Assembly (NCBI RefSeq): GCF_014839835.1 | Contig: NC_071634.1 | Location: 1,178,001 to 1,242,000, forward strand | Direction of reading: 5' to 3' | Length of the DNA: 64,000 nucleotides | DNA from: Dryobates pubescens | Taxonomy: Eukaryota > Chordata > Aves > Piciformes > Picidae | Shown here: positions 21,871 to 33,199 of the stretch, in pieces | How positions within the stretch are numbered: the first letter of the stretch is position 1 | Layout of the letters: every line of letters begins with the position of its first letter | Notes under the pieces: generated by a model | Seen by the model: the letters and a program-made list of their open reading frames with translations, nothing else | Databases searched by the model: none | What the model was told of the DNA's origin: nothing | Translations under genes and position numbers: made by a program

Positions 21871-22150
21871 AAAATTAAAGCAATTTCAGAGCTTTCTCTC
21901 CAAAATTAAAGCAATCTTAAGAGCTTTCTCTCCAAAATAAAGCAATTTTAAGAGCTTTTTGTCCAAAATAAAGCAATTTCAGAGCTTTCTCTCCAAAATA
22001 AAGCAATCTTAAGAGCTTTCTCTCCAAAATAAAGCAATTTTAAGAGCTTTTTGTCCAAAATAAAGCAATTTCAGAGCTTTCTCTCCAAAATTAAAGCAAT
22101 TTCAGAGCTTTCTCTCGAACATAAAGCGATTTTAAGAGCTTTTTTCTCTC
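21871..22150. repeat. 30-31-bp AT-rich minisatellite (module X1)
   Basis: About nine tandem copies of a 30-31-bp unit such as AAAATAAAGCAATTTCAGAG followed by CTTTCTCTCC. Two unit forms alternate: one with CAATTTCAGAGC and CTTTCTCTCC, one with CAATTTTAAGAGC and TTTTTGTCC. The array begins abruptly after a CR1 piece and fades into TTTTTTCTCTCTCTCC. Copies 2 and 3 of module X carry about ten units. Confidence 0.93.
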
Positions 22151-22283
22151 TCTCCTGGCAAACAAAGCTGCTTTAGGAGTTTTTCTGACCAGCCCCAGGT
22201 CTTCCTGCAAGGAACTCGCTGCCCACACCCAGATCCTGGCCGTTTTTGGGGCTGTTTGGGTGCTGGGGTGCGGGGCAGCCTCC

Positions 22284-22291
22284 TTATAAAG
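22284..22291 (+). promoter_or_regulatory. TATA-like word in module X (plus strand)
   Basis: CCTTATAAAGCCC, in a GC-rich stretch, with a CRE-like GGACGTCAG 40-50 bp downstream. It is repeated at 31902-31909 and 49629-49636. No transcript or coding frame downstream supports it as a promoter, and it may be debris of an LTR. Confidence 0.25.
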
Positions 22292-23584
22292 CCCTCTGAC
22301 TTCAGCCCTGAGGGATCCTTCCGCCCAGGGGGACGTCAGAAAATAATCCCTGGCGCTGCCCATACAAGGGCAAGAGCCTTTAAAAAAAACCAACAAGGGA
22401 GGCAACCAAAAGCCCAAACCTACCTTTTTTTGGTGCTCTTCCCTGCCCCCTCCCTCTCTTTTCTCCATCCATCAGCAGGGAGAGCTGCTGGGCTGGCAGC
22501 AGAATGGTTAAGTTGAGCCGCGGGGGGGCTGCTCCCTTCTGCCTCTTCTGGCCCCAGGAACAGCCTCCCTTGGACCTTCCTTGGACCCAGGACGGCAAGA
22601 GCCTTTACATTGGAAGTCATGTGGATTCAATTGCAGACTGTCCCCATGCTCCTAAAGAGAAGCAGGTTCTGAATAAGGGCAGCCTAGCTGAACAGAGAAA
22701 ATGTGACTTAGCCTGGCTCAGGTGCAGCTGAGCCTGTGTGTAGGCCTGGTGTTTGTCCCCAGAGTGCTGCATGCAGCATGCAGTTGCAGAGTCCAGGCCT
22801 AGGTGCTGGGGCTTCCTGCCAAGGGTTGGGCAATGGCTATGAGCCCAGGTGAGCATTTCCAGGCTGTTTGTCAGACAAGCAGTGCTGGATGCTGAGGAAG
22901 ATGAAGGGAGGTGGGAAGGAGTGGTGCGGGACTGGGTGGGGCAGGAATGCTGAGGGAGCTGACTGCTGACCTTGGGAGGCCACTGTGCCTTAGCTTGGGA
23001 TGGCCATGGTGCCTTGGAGCTGTTCTTGAGGAGTGTGAGAAATCTCAGAGCCCTCCTGTGTTTGAGGCTTCAGTAGGAAGATCTGAGATATTAGACCCTG
23101 GTGAGCCTGACGTTGTCTCTAGGGCAGGTTCTCCAGAAACTCCTCCTGGCAAGCTCTGCCAGGCTCCTGGAAGCCAAGAAGGGGATGGGGAGTTGTCAGC
23201 CTGGGTTCTAGAAGGGAAACTGTCCTTGGCCATCCTCCATGTGTTCTCCATTGAACTGAGTGGCTTTGTGGAGGCACAGAGAGCTGTGGCTGATATTGCC
23301 CTCTGTAAAGCTGAGAGAGGTTCTGCAGTGCATGCTGCTACAGAAGCTGGCCAGCAGCCTGCTCTGTAAGTGGCCAGTGTGGTGCACTGCAAAGTGCTTA
23401 AGCTCTGGGCCCAGAGGCTTCTGATGAGTGCCCCAAAATCTGGCTGGGGCAAGTCTCAAGTGGTGGAGCCCAGAGCTCGTATCCGTGGGGCCCAGTGTTG
23501 GCCATCCTCATCCATCCCTGGGGTAAGGTGAAAGGGTGCCCAGCAGGCAGGTGGCAGCAGGTGATGGCCATGTGAGGAGGCTAA

Positions 23585-24420
23585 AGAGGAAGAGTGAGCT
23601 TGACTACAGGCCTGATGGTGTCACCCCTGTGCCCAGCAAGACCATGGAGAAGATCTTGCTGGAGACTGTGGCAAGATGAGCAGAGAAGAGAGAGGTGCTG
23701 AGTGACAAGCAGCATGGCTTCAAGAAGGTCTCAGTGTGGCTGACAAATTTGGTGGCCTTCTGCAAGAGGGTTGGAGTGTTGGTGGGTAAGGGCAGAGCAC
23801 CTGATGTCACCTACCTGGACGTGTGCAAAGCGTTTGTCAGTGTCTTGCACAACAGCCAAGTCTCTCAACTGAAGAGCTGTGGACTTGCTGGGGGGACAGG
23901 TTGGTGGATAAGGAATAGTCTGGATGCCCACACTCAGAGAGTTGTGGCCCAAGGTTTGATGTACAAGTGGAGACCAGTAACGAGTGGTGTCCCTCAGAGG
24001 TGCACCCTGGGAGCAGGTCTGTGTTGGTGACATGGGATCAAGGCACCCTCAGCAAGTCAGTGGATGACAGCAAGCTGTGTGGTGTGGCTGACAGGCTGGA
24101 GGGACGAGCTGCTGCATGAGCAGCAGGTCAAGGGAGGTGATGCTCCATGGTTACTCAACTGTCAGGAGAGCTCAGCTGCAGTGTGAGGTTGAGCTGTGGA
24201 GCCCCCAGGCTAGGAAGGACATGGAGGTGTTGGAATGGAGGCCAGGAAGATGAGGCCAAGCTGAGAGAGTTGGGCTTGTCCAGCCTGGCTGGTGGGAGGA
24301 GATTCAGCCAAGTGTCCCTGGAGCAGGCTGAATTCATTGGAAGGGTGTGCAGGAGAGTGCTTGAAGGCTGTGAGCAAGTGGTGGACTTGTGGCACATTCT
24401 GGAAGAGTCCAGGTGGTAGA
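23585..24420 (+). mobile_element. Old CR1 RT fragment 2 in module X1
   Basis: Plus-strand words read PSKTMEKILLETVAR, LSDKQHGFKKVSVWLTNLVAF, then YLDVCKAFVSVLHNSQVSQL, VTSGVPQRCTLGAGL and a tail GMEARKMRP. This is a heavily decayed CR1 ORF2 (the QHGF, LTNLVAF, YLD-KAF and SGVPQ motifs). It lies just downstream of the K2 3' end. Copies are at about 33200-34040 and 50930-51780, and a last part follows the assembly gap at 54456-54620. Confidence 0.8.
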
Positions 24421-24733
24421 CTGAGTGTCTAGAGGTAATGCTGGTCACTCCTTCCGATGAGAGGTCTTCTGGCACTTTTCCCACCCACCCCCAAGCCAAG
24501 CCATTGTCCCCTGTGAGGCTGGCAGAGGCCTGGGAGAAGAGAGTCAGAGGAGGCACCTGGGTCTGGTGTGCAGGAGAAGTTTATTGAGGGCAAAGCAGAG
24601 GGCAGAGCAGGAGCAGCAAGGGCCAGGAAGGGAGGCGGTGTGAGGGGCAAGCAGGCTGAGCATGAGGCCAGGGGCTTGTGCTGCAGGAGCTGTTGCAGGC
24701 TGTGTGTGGTGTCAGGGGGGGTGTGCAGGGCCC

Positions 24734-25051
24734 TCAGCAGGGGTAGCAGCCTCTTGCGGCGCCGCAGCCATAGCCCAGGCCAGCCAAGCCGTAGCCGTAG
24801 CCGTTGCCGAAGGCGCCGGAGGAGATGGGCTGTCCCTGGGCGTTGAGCTCGGTGCCCAGGGCAGCCCCTGAGGAGGATCCAACGGCGGTGCTCTGGGGGA
24901 AGGAGGTGAGGATGGGTCCTGGCAGGGTGACCAGCACGGGGGAAGGCTGGATGAAGACGCGGGAGTCCTGGCACTGCAAGGCGCAGGGCTCGTTGCAGCT
25001 GTTGGCCAGCGGGGTGGGTCCGCAGGGGCGGCAGCGGTCGTAGCAGGCCAT
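24734..25051 (-). CDS. K2: feather beta-keratin
   Basis: 105 codons with the full arm-core-tail plan and nine Cys (3, 7, 10, 19, 23, 27, 96, 102, 105). It is the CALQ type: Ala24-Leu25 replace the Val24-Arg25 of K1. The tail is [20 protein letters not shown] then YPC. Splice acceptor and donor bound a 92-nt leader intron at 25072-25163; AATAAA is at 24580-24585. Upstream it has spacer Y (the shared promoter block ends near 25373), downstream spacer X. The ATG is the only one in frame in exon 2; a longer open frame reaching upstream just reads back through the intron. Intact and presumably functional. Confidence 0.94.
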   Translation of the reverse strand: MACYDRCRPCGPTPLANSCNEPCALQCQDSRVFIQPSPVLVTLPGPILTSFPQSTAVGSSSGAALGTELNAQGQPISSGAFGNGYGYGLAGLGYGCGAARGCYPC

Positions 25052-25234
25052 GGGTGTGGGGTGGAGGGGCCCTGGAAGAGAGAGAGGGTGTGGAGGGAGC
25101 ACAGGGCTGTGAGAGAGATGGCCTTTGGGGCAGGAGAAGGAGGGTGAGGGGCTGGAGGCTGACCTGGTGGAGGGAGCAGAGCGCAGGAGAAGGCGTCAGG
25201 AGGCGTCTGTGAGGGAGAGAGGCGCTGGGCCGGC

Positions 25235-25240
25235 TTTATG
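25235..25240 (-). promoter_or_regulatory. TATA-like box of K2
   Basis: CATAAA on the minus strand, 184 bp upstream of the ATG as in K1; exon 1 ends at 25164. Confidence 0.75.
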
Positions 25241-26329
25241 CTGGCAGGGCTGGCAGCAGAGGTGAGCCCAGCCCAGCAGAGGTGGGGTGTCAGCAGTGAG
25301 GTCACGGCGTGGCTCTGGGCTGCTGTGGTTTGTGGCTGCCCTGTCCCCAGGGGGTCTCATTTGCTGTCAGCCCAGGAAGCTCTACTGGCTTTGCGGCAGT
25401 GTAGATGACCACCAGCGCTGTTTGAGCTGCCTGATGGCCTTGGGGGCCACTCTCCTTTAGCTCCTGAAGGTCCTGGTGCCTGCAGCATTTCCTGAAGAAT
25501 GGCACAGAGCTCCTGCACTTAGTAAGTGGAAAAATATCCAGGTGCAGGATGTGGTAGAGTAGAGCCTGGTGAGCCTGACCTTGCTGGAAGGACAGGGGGT
25601 GGAAGGATGTGTCGAGGCGAGCACTGCCAAGCTGAAAGGGACAGGAAGGTGACAGGGAGGGATTGGTGTGGCCTTAGGAAGAGTAAGTGGTGTTTGAACC
25701 CCCTGCATGTCTTTGGTGTTGAAGTGAGGATCTTTGTGGAAGAGGAGGAAGGCATGGGTGGTGATCACCTTGAAGCGTTGGTAAAGCCTTTGGTGCTGTG
25801 TCCACTGCATGCCCCTAGACGAGCTGATCTGGCAGGGGCTGTGTGAGTGGGCAGGCTGAATCTCCATCTTTGCTCAGCTCTCATGAGAGCTGAGCTGCAG
25901 TGCAGTGTTCAGCTGTGTGGCCACAGCCATGGAAGGACATGAGCATGCTGGAGTGGATGCAGAGAATGATCTCAAAGGTATTTTCCAAGGTGGTTAATTG
26001 TATTCTATTCTACTGCCTTGAAATGCTGAGGAGTGTGGAATGATGATCAGGAGGTGGCTGAGAGAGTTGGTCTTGTTCAGCCGGGCTGGTGGGAAGAGCT
26101 TCATCCAAGTGTCCCTGGAGCAGCCTGAGTTCCTTGGAAGTATGAGCAGGAGAGTGGTGTTGTGTTGAAGGCTTGGAGCACGTGGTGGGCTTGTGGCACA
26201 TTCTGGAGGAGTCCCTCAGCCAGACTGTGTGTCTTGCGGTAGTGGCAGCTACCTCTTCCAGAGAGAGGTCCTGTGGCCCTGTCCCAGCCACCCTCCAGGC
26301 CTCCTGAGCTGTGGCATTGTCCCATGTGA

Positions 26330-26740
26330 GGTTGGCACAGAAGGTGATGGAGCAGATGATCTTGAGTGCCATCCCACAGCACATGGTGGAGAACTGGGCC
26401 ATGAGGCCCAGTCAGCAAGGGGTTTGAAAGGCAGGTGCTGCCTGCCTGAGCAGATCTCCTTCCATACCAAGTGCTCCACGTGGTGGATGAGGGAGAAGCG
26501 TTGGGTGGTTTTCAGTAGGGCTTTAGGAAGCTCTTTGCCAGTGTGCCCCACAGCCTGCTCCTGGAGAAAGTGGCTGCTGACAGCTGGGAGCTGCAGACTC
26601 TGCCCTGGGGACCAAACTGGCAATGCTATGACAATGGGATGAGGGTCACCAAAACTCTGCTCTGTCTCTGGTGCCTCGGGCCATGCTTTGGTGTTGGATT
26701 GGTAGTGTTGCTTAAAGCTTGGGCTCGGTTATTTTGATGG
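26330..26740 (+). mobile_element. Old CR1 RT fragment in module Y1
   Basis: The plus strand shows GDGADDLECHPTAHGG as a shadow frame; the CR1 frame gives MEQMILSAIPQHMVENWAMR, then a VVDEGEALGGFQQGFRKLF-like segment and SLLLEKVAADSWELQTLPWG. This corresponds to the CR1 blocks RPSQHGF, LVDEGKAVDVVYLDFSKAFD and ILLEKLAAHGLDG. Strongly decayed, with many frame changes. The counterparts are at about 35949-36359 and 53690-54100. Confidence 0.75.
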
Positions 26741-26984
26741 AGTTTTCCATCTCAAGTGAGTCTGTGATGCAAGAGTGCTGCCAGCTCCCATCTCCTTGTC
26801 AAACATGGTGTTGAAGTGTGTTGCGATGTTGTGGGAGCAGCCAGGGCTTGCTGTGGCATGGAGATACGGGCATGCCCTTAAAGGCAAGCCCAGGGAGAGC
26901 TTTCTCTACCACTCACCTGGCCAACAGGATGGTTGCTTGCTGCTGAGGAGCATTCAGAAGAAGCATCCTCGTGCTGCCAAGGCC

Positions 26985-27565
26985 ACCACTCAAACAAGTC
27001 CCTTAGCACCACCCCTGCACAGCTTCTCCATCCCTCCAGCCCTGGACAGCCTGGTGCAGGGCTCAACAAGCCTTTCCATTAAGAAAGTCTTCCTCATATC
27101 CAACTGAAAGCTCCCCTGGTGCAAATTGAGGCCATTTGCTCTTGCCCTCTGCCTTGTTCCTTGGGAGAAGAGACCAACCTCTACCAGTCTCCAATGGCCT
27201 TTCTGAGATTTGCACACACTCCAAAGCTCTTCCCTCAGCCTCCCATTTTCCAGGCTGAAGAAGCCCAGGTCCCCCAAATGCTCCTCACCAGACCTGTGCT
27301 CCAAACCTCTCACCAGCTTCATTGCCCTTCTCTGAACCTGCTGCAGCACCTCAATGTCCTTCTGGGAGTGAGAGGCCTGAAAAGTGAGCACAGGATGGGA
27401 GCTGTGGCCTCCACAGTGCCCCACAGTGCAGGGGGCATGGTCACCTTCTGCTCCTGCTGCTCACACTCTTGCTGATCCAAGCCAGGAGGCTGGAGGCTGC
27501 CTTGACAACCTGAGCACAAGCTGGCTGATCTCCAGCTGGATATTGACCAACATCTCTAGGTCCTT
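26985..27565 (-). mobile_element. Old CR1 3' region in module Y1 (antisense)
   Basis: The minus-strand reading gives SQKDIEVLQQVQRRAMKLVRGL, then GDLGFFSLENGRLREELWSV, VEVGLFSQGTRQRARANGLN and HQGSFQLDMRKTFLMERLV. It is a diverged CR1 C-terminal ORF2 region without a clean tail. The near-identical partner lies at 36604-37184. Confidence 0.82.
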
Positions 27566-27867
27566 TTCCTTGGTGATAAGCAAGTGGGGGGCAAGCAAAG
27601 ATCTTCAGTGGCCAGAGGTCAAGGTTTAAGTGCCCAGGCTCAGAAGGCAGAGAGGTAAAAGGGTAGCAGAGGGGAATGTGCCCAAAGTGCCACCTTCTTG
27701 GCCACGCCGCCCCACAGGAGCCTCAGCAGCCCAGCCAAGCAGGGCCAAGGGCCTGCTCCTGCTTCTGGTCCTCAGGACCTCAGGGAGCCCACCCTGAGCA
27801 GGCAGCTGACCTCACAGAGGGAGCTTTCTGTGTGACCTCAGGTCAGAGAGATGGTTGCTTGGAGACC

Positions 27868-28439
27868 TGTGGTAGGTTGAGAGAAGGCCCAGCTCTCCCT
27901 CCCCCACAGAGAAAGAAAGCACAGCTAGCTCAGTCGGAGAAGCTAAGGAATGCTGTATTTACAAGCATCTGGGTGCTGGCCCAGATGCCACTGCACAGGC
28001 CACACCTGGGAGGTCCCAAGGGGTAGCCCCAGCCCAGGGGGTGGTCACAGGGAACCAGGTATTCCATTCCCATAATGCCCTGCTCCCCTTTAAAATGTCC
28101 ATGCAGGGTCTTCACTTCCTCTTTCATTCCCTGCTGCTGCCTAGGTAAAATGGCATGAGCTGCCTCCCTCGGGCCTGCACAGGCCCAAGGCTGGGTTTGG
28201 GGGAGTGGGGAGGAAAGAGCCCTGGGGCTTTTGGGTATACACCCAGGAGGGGATGGGACGTTCTTGGGTATGTTCTGGGATCTCTCTCTTTTCTCATGGT
28301 GCTTGTGGTCCTCTGTAAAAACTTTCATTGTTGTTTTTATAGTTTTCCTATTTAATCTTTCCATCACTTTTTGCAATCCGTTTGTCTGAGTGGTTATTTC
28401 TGCCTGTGGTGGGGAGGGGATCTGCCCCAACCCAATACA
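27868..28439 (+). mobile_element. ERV LTR in module Y1
   Basis: This 572-bp segment begins TGTGGTAGG and ends AATACA. It is clearly related to the solo LTR at 2652-3143 (shared words GGGTGCTGGCCCAGATGCCACTG, CCATTCCCATAATGCCC, TGCAATCCGTTTGTCTGAG), but carries about 75 bp more near its start. No matching target duplication is seen at its two ends. It was copied with module Y to 37487-38058. Family as for the LTR at 2652; fossil, with no internal genes attached that I recognise. Confidence 0.82.
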
Positions 28440-29323
28440 CAAGCGCATGCGGGATTAATGATCACCTGGCATTGAAGGGCATTCCGGCTGGTTGCTCAGA
28501 AGCAGACAGGCTGGAAAGGGAGAACAGAGTGGAACTGAGGAACATTCCAACTGCACTAAAAGTTAAAGCTACAGTCTGCCAATCTAGCAATGAAATTCAT
28601 TTAGACCTATCTTTGTTTGTCAAAATATTCAGCCAGAGTGTCCCAGCACTGTCCCTTTCTTAAAGGCACAGCCTCAAACGGTCACAAGACCCCTCACAGG
28701 TGGTCTAGGGAGCGTGCAGCTAGGAGGATGCTAGTCCAGAGCCTGCAGTGAAGAGGAGATGGTGTCCTGAGGCTACTGCCCAGGGGGCGAGTTGTGGATG
28801 CCATAGGAAGGTAAGAGCGTGGCCTGGGGACAGTCAGCTGGGTGGAATGGGGACACTGGCCAGGCAGATGGTCCACCAAGGACCCAGCACTACACACACT
28901 GAGGGTTTCACAGCGGTCAGCTGGGCAGCCTGTTGAGGGACTTGGGCAGAGGCATCACAGAGGAACGTTGTGGTGTTGGAGCCTTTGTGCGAGGTGCTGC
29001 TAGGGTTGTGTCACAATCCAAACCCTCCCAAGGTGCCGCTGTGAGGTGTTGCTGGTGGCATATATCTCAGGAGAGCACTTGTGGACCTTTTTGAGTGACT
29101 GCAAAGGCCAGGGCAGCCCTGGCCTTGAGAAGAAATTGAGAGGAGGCATGTGGGTCTGGTGTGCAGGAGAAGTTTATTGAGGGCAAAGCAGATGGCAGAG
29201 CCAGGAGCAGCAAGGGGAAGGGAGGAGGTGTGAGGGGCAAGCAGGGCGAGCATCAGGCCAGGGGCTTGTGCTGCAGGAGCTGTTGCAGGCTGTGTGTGGT
29301 GTCAGGGGGGGTGTGCAGGGCCC

Positions 29324-29641
29324 TCAGCAGGGGTAGCAGCCTCTCGCGGCGCCGCAGCCATAGCCCAGGCCAGCCAAGCCGTAGCCGTAGCCGTTGCCGA
29401 AGGCGCCGGAGGAGATGGGCTGTCCCTGGGCGTTGAGCTCGGTGCCCAGGGCAGCCCCTGAGGAGGATCCGACGGCGGTGCTCTGGGGGAAGGAGGTGAG
29501 GATGGGTCCTGGCAGGGTGACCAGCACGGGGGAAGGCTGGATGAAGACGCGGGAGTCCTGGCACTGCCTGACGCAGGGCTCGTTGCAGCTGTTGGCCAGC
29601 GGGGTGGGTCCGCAGGGGCGGCAGCGGTCGTAGCAGGCCAT
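29324..29641 (-). CDS. K3: feather beta-keratin
   Basis: 105 codons, CVRQ type at 24-26, with the tail [20 protein letters not shown] then YPC; all nine Cys present. Leader intron 29662-29753; AATAAA 29173-29178. Exon 2 begins GGCCCCTCCACC about 20 nt before the ATG. Upstream spacer is X, downstream spacer is Y. It therefore shares its upstream flank with K1 and its downstream flank with K5 and K7. Intact. Confidence 0.94.
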   Translation of the reverse strand: MACYDRCRPCGPTPLANSCNEPCVRQCQDSRVFIQPSPVLVTLPGPILTSFPQSTAVGSSSGAALGTELNAQGQPISSGAFGNGYGYGLAGLGYGCGAARGCYPC

Positions 29642-29824
29642 GGGTGTGGGGTGGAGGGGCCCTGGAAGAGAGAGAGGGTGTGGAGGGAGCACAGGGCTGT
29701 GAGAGAGATGGCCTTTGGGGCAGCAGAAGGAGGGTGAGGGGCTGGAGGCTGACCTGGTGGAGGGAGCAGAGCGCAGGAGAAGGCGTCAGGAGGCGTCTGT
29801 GAGGGAGAGAGGCGCTGGGCCGGC

Positions 29825-29830
29825 TTTATG
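29825..29830 (-). promoter_or_regulatory. TATA-like box of K3
   Basis: CATAAA on the minus strand at the standard 184-bp distance from the ATG. Confidence 0.75.
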
Positions 29831-31200
29831 CTGGCAGGGCTGGCAGCAGAGGTGAGCCCAGCCCAGCAGAGGTGGGGTGTCAGCAGTGAGGTCATGGCGT
29901 GACACTGGGCTGCTGTGGTTTGTGGCTGCCCTGTGGCTGGGGGTCTCATTTCCTACGGCCCAGCAACAGCTCCTCTGGCCCTGTTGTCTGTGAGCAAAGA
30001 GGGAGCTGGGTGTGAGCTGGAGCCTGGAGGCCCTCTTGGGCACAGCAGTTCCTCTATGCTGGAGCCTTCTGTTCTGAGAGGAGGAAGCAGTGAGGTCAGC
30101 AGCTCTGCCACCTTGGACTTGCAGAGGACACACTTGGCCTTGTTTAGTAACCTGCTTGACAAAGTATCTTGGGAGGCCGTCCTGAAGGGCACAGGAGTCC
30201 AGGATGAGCAGGCCTGACCAGACAGTCTTCAAGCAGGACCTCTTGGTGGCTCAGCAGCAGGTCATAGAGTGCCAGAATCAGAGAATTGTTTGGATTGTAG
30301 AGGACCTCTAAGAGCATCAAGTGCAAGCATTGCCCTAGCCCCACCATGGGCATTAAAGCACGTGCCAAAGTGCCATGTGCACAGGTTTCTTGAAGACTTC
30401 CTGGAGAAAGAGAAGGCCCTGGGGTAGGGCAGGCTGGCTGCACAGAGAGCTTGGGCTGGAGCTCCACAAGAGAAGAGTTCCTGACCTGTGGATGCCAAAG
30501 CAGGGAACCCAGGAGGACTCCAAGGGCTTTGTGAGCTTCTGAAGGGAGCAAATGAGAGAGGGCAAAGCCAAGTAGGATTGCTGCTGCTTCTGCACAGCAG
30601 AAGTGCCTTTGTCTTCTCCAAGGGGAAATGGTCAGTAAGGAGCTCCAGTGAGACACACCCAGGTCTGTGGGGCTGGAGGGAGGCAGGCAAGGCTACTGAG
30701 GGAGCTGGTGGAGGAGCTCAGCAAGACACTTTCCATTGTTTCCCAGCAGTCCTGCTTGGCCCAGCTGAATGGATATTTGTCAAGGTGCTGCCTATGGCAC
30801 CAAAGAGCCAGAAGAAGAATGTTGGACGCTGCAGGGCTGTTGGTGTGAGTTTGGTGCCAGGGAAGGTGATGGAGCAGATGATCTTGAGTGCCATCCCACA
30901 GCACATGGTGGAGAACTGGGCCATGAGGCCCAGTCAGCAAGGGGTTTGAAAGGCAGGTGCTGCCTGCCTGAGCAGGTCTCCTTCGATGCCAAGTGCCCCA
31001 CGTGGTGGATGAGGGAGAAGCTTTGGGTGGTTTTCAGCAGGGCACAGCAGTTCCTCAGTGGTGGAATCTTCTGTTCTGAGAGCAGTAAGCAGTGAGGTCA
31101 ACAGCTCTGCCACCCTGCACATTCCAAACACAGATTATGGCCTCTTGAGGTGCCTGGTGCATAAGAGTCCCTTTGCAATCAGCCATGAAGGTCAAAAGTA

Positions 31201-31460
31201 TCACACAGTATCACAGTAACTAAGGTTGGAAGAGACCCCAAGGATCAAGTCCAACCTGTTCCAACAGACCTCACAACTAGACCATGACACCAAGTGCCAC
31301 GTCCAATCTCCCCTTGAACACCTCCAGGGATGGGGACTCCACCACCTCCCTGAGTAGCACATTCCAATGACAAACGACTCACTCAATGAAGAACTTTTTC
31401 CTCACCTCGAGTCTAAAGCTCCCCTGGCACAGCTTGAGACTGTGTCCCCTTGTTCTGGTG
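31201..31460 (-). mobile_element. CR1 LINE 3' end in module X2 (antisense)
   Basis: Same fragment as at 21607-21870, with a three-base loss near 31247 (GGATCAAG for GGATCATCAAG) that it shares with copy 3 but not copy 1. Confidence 0.87.
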
Positions 31461-31760
31461 AAAATTAAAGCAATTTCAGAGCTTTCTCTCCAAAATAAAG
31501 CAATTTCAGAGCTTTCTCTCCAAAATTAAAGCAATCTTAAGAGCTTTCTCTCCAAAATAAAGCAATTTTAAGAGCTTTTTGTCCAAAATAAAGCAATTTC
31601 AGAGCTTTCTCTCCAAAATAAAGCAATTTCAGAGCTTTCTCTCCAAAATAAAGCAATTTTAAGAGCTTTTTGTCCAAAATAAATCAATTTAAGAGCTTTC
31701 TCTCCAAAATTAAACAATTTCAGAGCTTTCTCTCGAACATAAAGCGATTTTAAGAGCTTT
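31461..31760. repeat. 30-31-bp AT-rich minisatellite (module X2)
   Basis: About ten units of the same type as at 21871, with one extra CAATTTCAGAGC-type unit near the start. The layout is the same as in copy 3. Confidence 0.92.
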
Positions 31761-33199
31761 TTTCTCTCTCTCCTGGCAAACAAAGCTGCTTTAGGAGTTT
31801 TTCTGACCAGCCCCAGGTCTTCCTGCAAGGAACTCGCTGCCCAGACCCAGATCCTGGCCGTTTTTGGGGCTGTTTGGGTGCTGGGGTGCGGGGCAGCCTC
31901 CTTATAAAGCCCTCTGACTTCAGCCCTGAGGGATCCTTCCGCCCAGGGGGACGTCAGAAAATAATCCCTGGCGCTGCCCATACAAGGGCAAGAGCCTTTA
32001 AAAAAAACCAACAAGGGAGGCAACCAAAAGCCCAAACCTACCTTTTTTTGGTGCTCTTCCCTGCCCCCTCCCTCTCTTTTCTCCATCCATCAGCAGGGAG
32101 AGCTGCTGGGCTGGCAGCAGAATGGTTAAGTTGAGCCGCGGGGGGCTGCTCCCTTCTGCCTCTTCTGGCCCCAGGAACAGCCTCCCTTGGACCTTCCTTG
32201 GACCCAGGACGGCAAGAGCCTTTACATTGGAAGTCATGTGGATTCAATTGCAGACTGTCCCCATGCTCCTAAAGAGAAGCAGGTTCTGAATAAGGGCAGC
32301 CTAGCTGAACAGAGAAAATGTGACTTAGCCTGGCTCAGGTGCAGCTGAGCCTGTGTGTAGGCCTGGTGTTTCTCCCTAGAGTGCTGCATGTAGCATGCAG
32401 TTGCAGAGTCCAGGCCTAGGTGCTGGGGCTTCCTGCCAAGGGTTGGGCAATGGCTATGAGCCCAGGTGAGCATTTCCAGGCTGTTTTTCAGACAAGCAGT
32501 GCTGGATGCTGAGGAAGATGAAGGGAGGTGGGAAGGAGTGGTGCGGGACTGGGTGTGGGCAGGAATGCTGAGGGAGCTGACTGCTGACCTTGGGAGGCCA
32601 CTGTGCCTTAGCTTGGGATGGCCATGGTGCCTTGGAGCTGTTCTTGAGGAGTGTGAGAAATCTCAGAGCCCTCCTGTGTTTGAGGCTTCAGTAGGAAGAT
32701 CTGAGATATTAGACCCTGGTGAGCCTGACGTTGTCTCTAGGGCAGGTTCTCCAGAAACTCCTCCTGGCAAGCTCTGCCAGGCTCCTGAAAGCCAAGAAGG
32801 GGATGGGGAGTTGTCAGCCTGGGTTCTAGAAGGGAAACTGTCCTTGGCCATCCTCCATGTGTTCTCCATTGAACTGAGTGGCTTTGTGGAGGCACAGAGA
32901 GCTGTGGCTGATATTGCCCTCTGTAAAGCTGAGAGAGGTTCTGCAGTGCATGCTGCTACAGAAGCTGGCCAGCAGCCTGCTCTGTAAGTGGCCAGTGTGG
33001 TGCACTGCAAAGTGCTTAAGCTCTAGTCCCAGAGGCTTCTGATGAGTGCCCCAAAATCTGGCTGGGGCAAGTCTCAAGTGGTGGAGCCCAGAACTCGTAT
33101 CCGTGGGGCCCAGTGTTGGCCATCCTCATCCATCCCTGGGGTAAGGTGAAAGGGTGCCCAGCAGGCAGGTGGCGGCAGGTGATGGCCATGTGAGGAGGC

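Larger units (their letters stand above)
20371..24535. repeat. Spacer module X, copy 1
   Basis: This is the spacer between K1 and K2. From left to right it holds an upstream block (20371-20880), a decayed CR1 RT piece (about 20885-21480), an antisense CR1 3' end (21607-21870), an AT-rich minisatellite (21871-22150), a GC-rich block with a TATA-like word (22150-22620), a unique-looking block (22620-23580) and another decayed CR1 RT (23585-24420). The same module lies at 29964-34165 (copy 2) and 47691-51890 (copy 3). Partial copies begin upstream of K5, K6, K10, K11 and K12. Confidence 0.93.
25374..29130. repeat. Spacer module Y, copy 1
   Basis: Spacer between K2 and K3. It holds an unrecognised block (25374-26330), an old CR1 RT fragment (26330-26740), an antisense old CR1 3' region (26985-27565), a short GC-rich block, an LTR (27868-28439), an unrecognised block (28440-28690) and a final block leading to the K3 3' end. 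Copy 2 is at 34993-38757, shifted by about 9619 bp and nearly identical. Copy 3 starts at 52730 and is cut by the assembly gap. The last 400 bp also occur at 46479-46860 and 55463-55860. Confidence 0.93.

Noticed and set aside
21871-22150. Regular 30-31-bp units that could suggest a CRISPR array
   Set aside because: The units are directly adjacent with no unique spacers, in an animal genome; it is a minisatellite.
22256-22516. 86-codon plus-strand frame in the GC-rich block of module X, kept in three copies
   Set aside because: Conservation is explained by recent duplication of the whole spacer; no domain, weak start context and no splice signals supporting it.
24804-25043. 79-codon plus-strand frame opposite every keratin gene
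   Set aside because: It is present in all copies because the keratin exons are nearly identical. There is no promoter, intron logic or known family; it is an antisense shadow.
28382-28663. 93-codon frame after the module Y LTR, with a coding-like look
   Set aside because: I could not place it in any retroviral or LINE protein family, and the start lies within the LTR, so no gene is called; it is kept only as a question in the findings.
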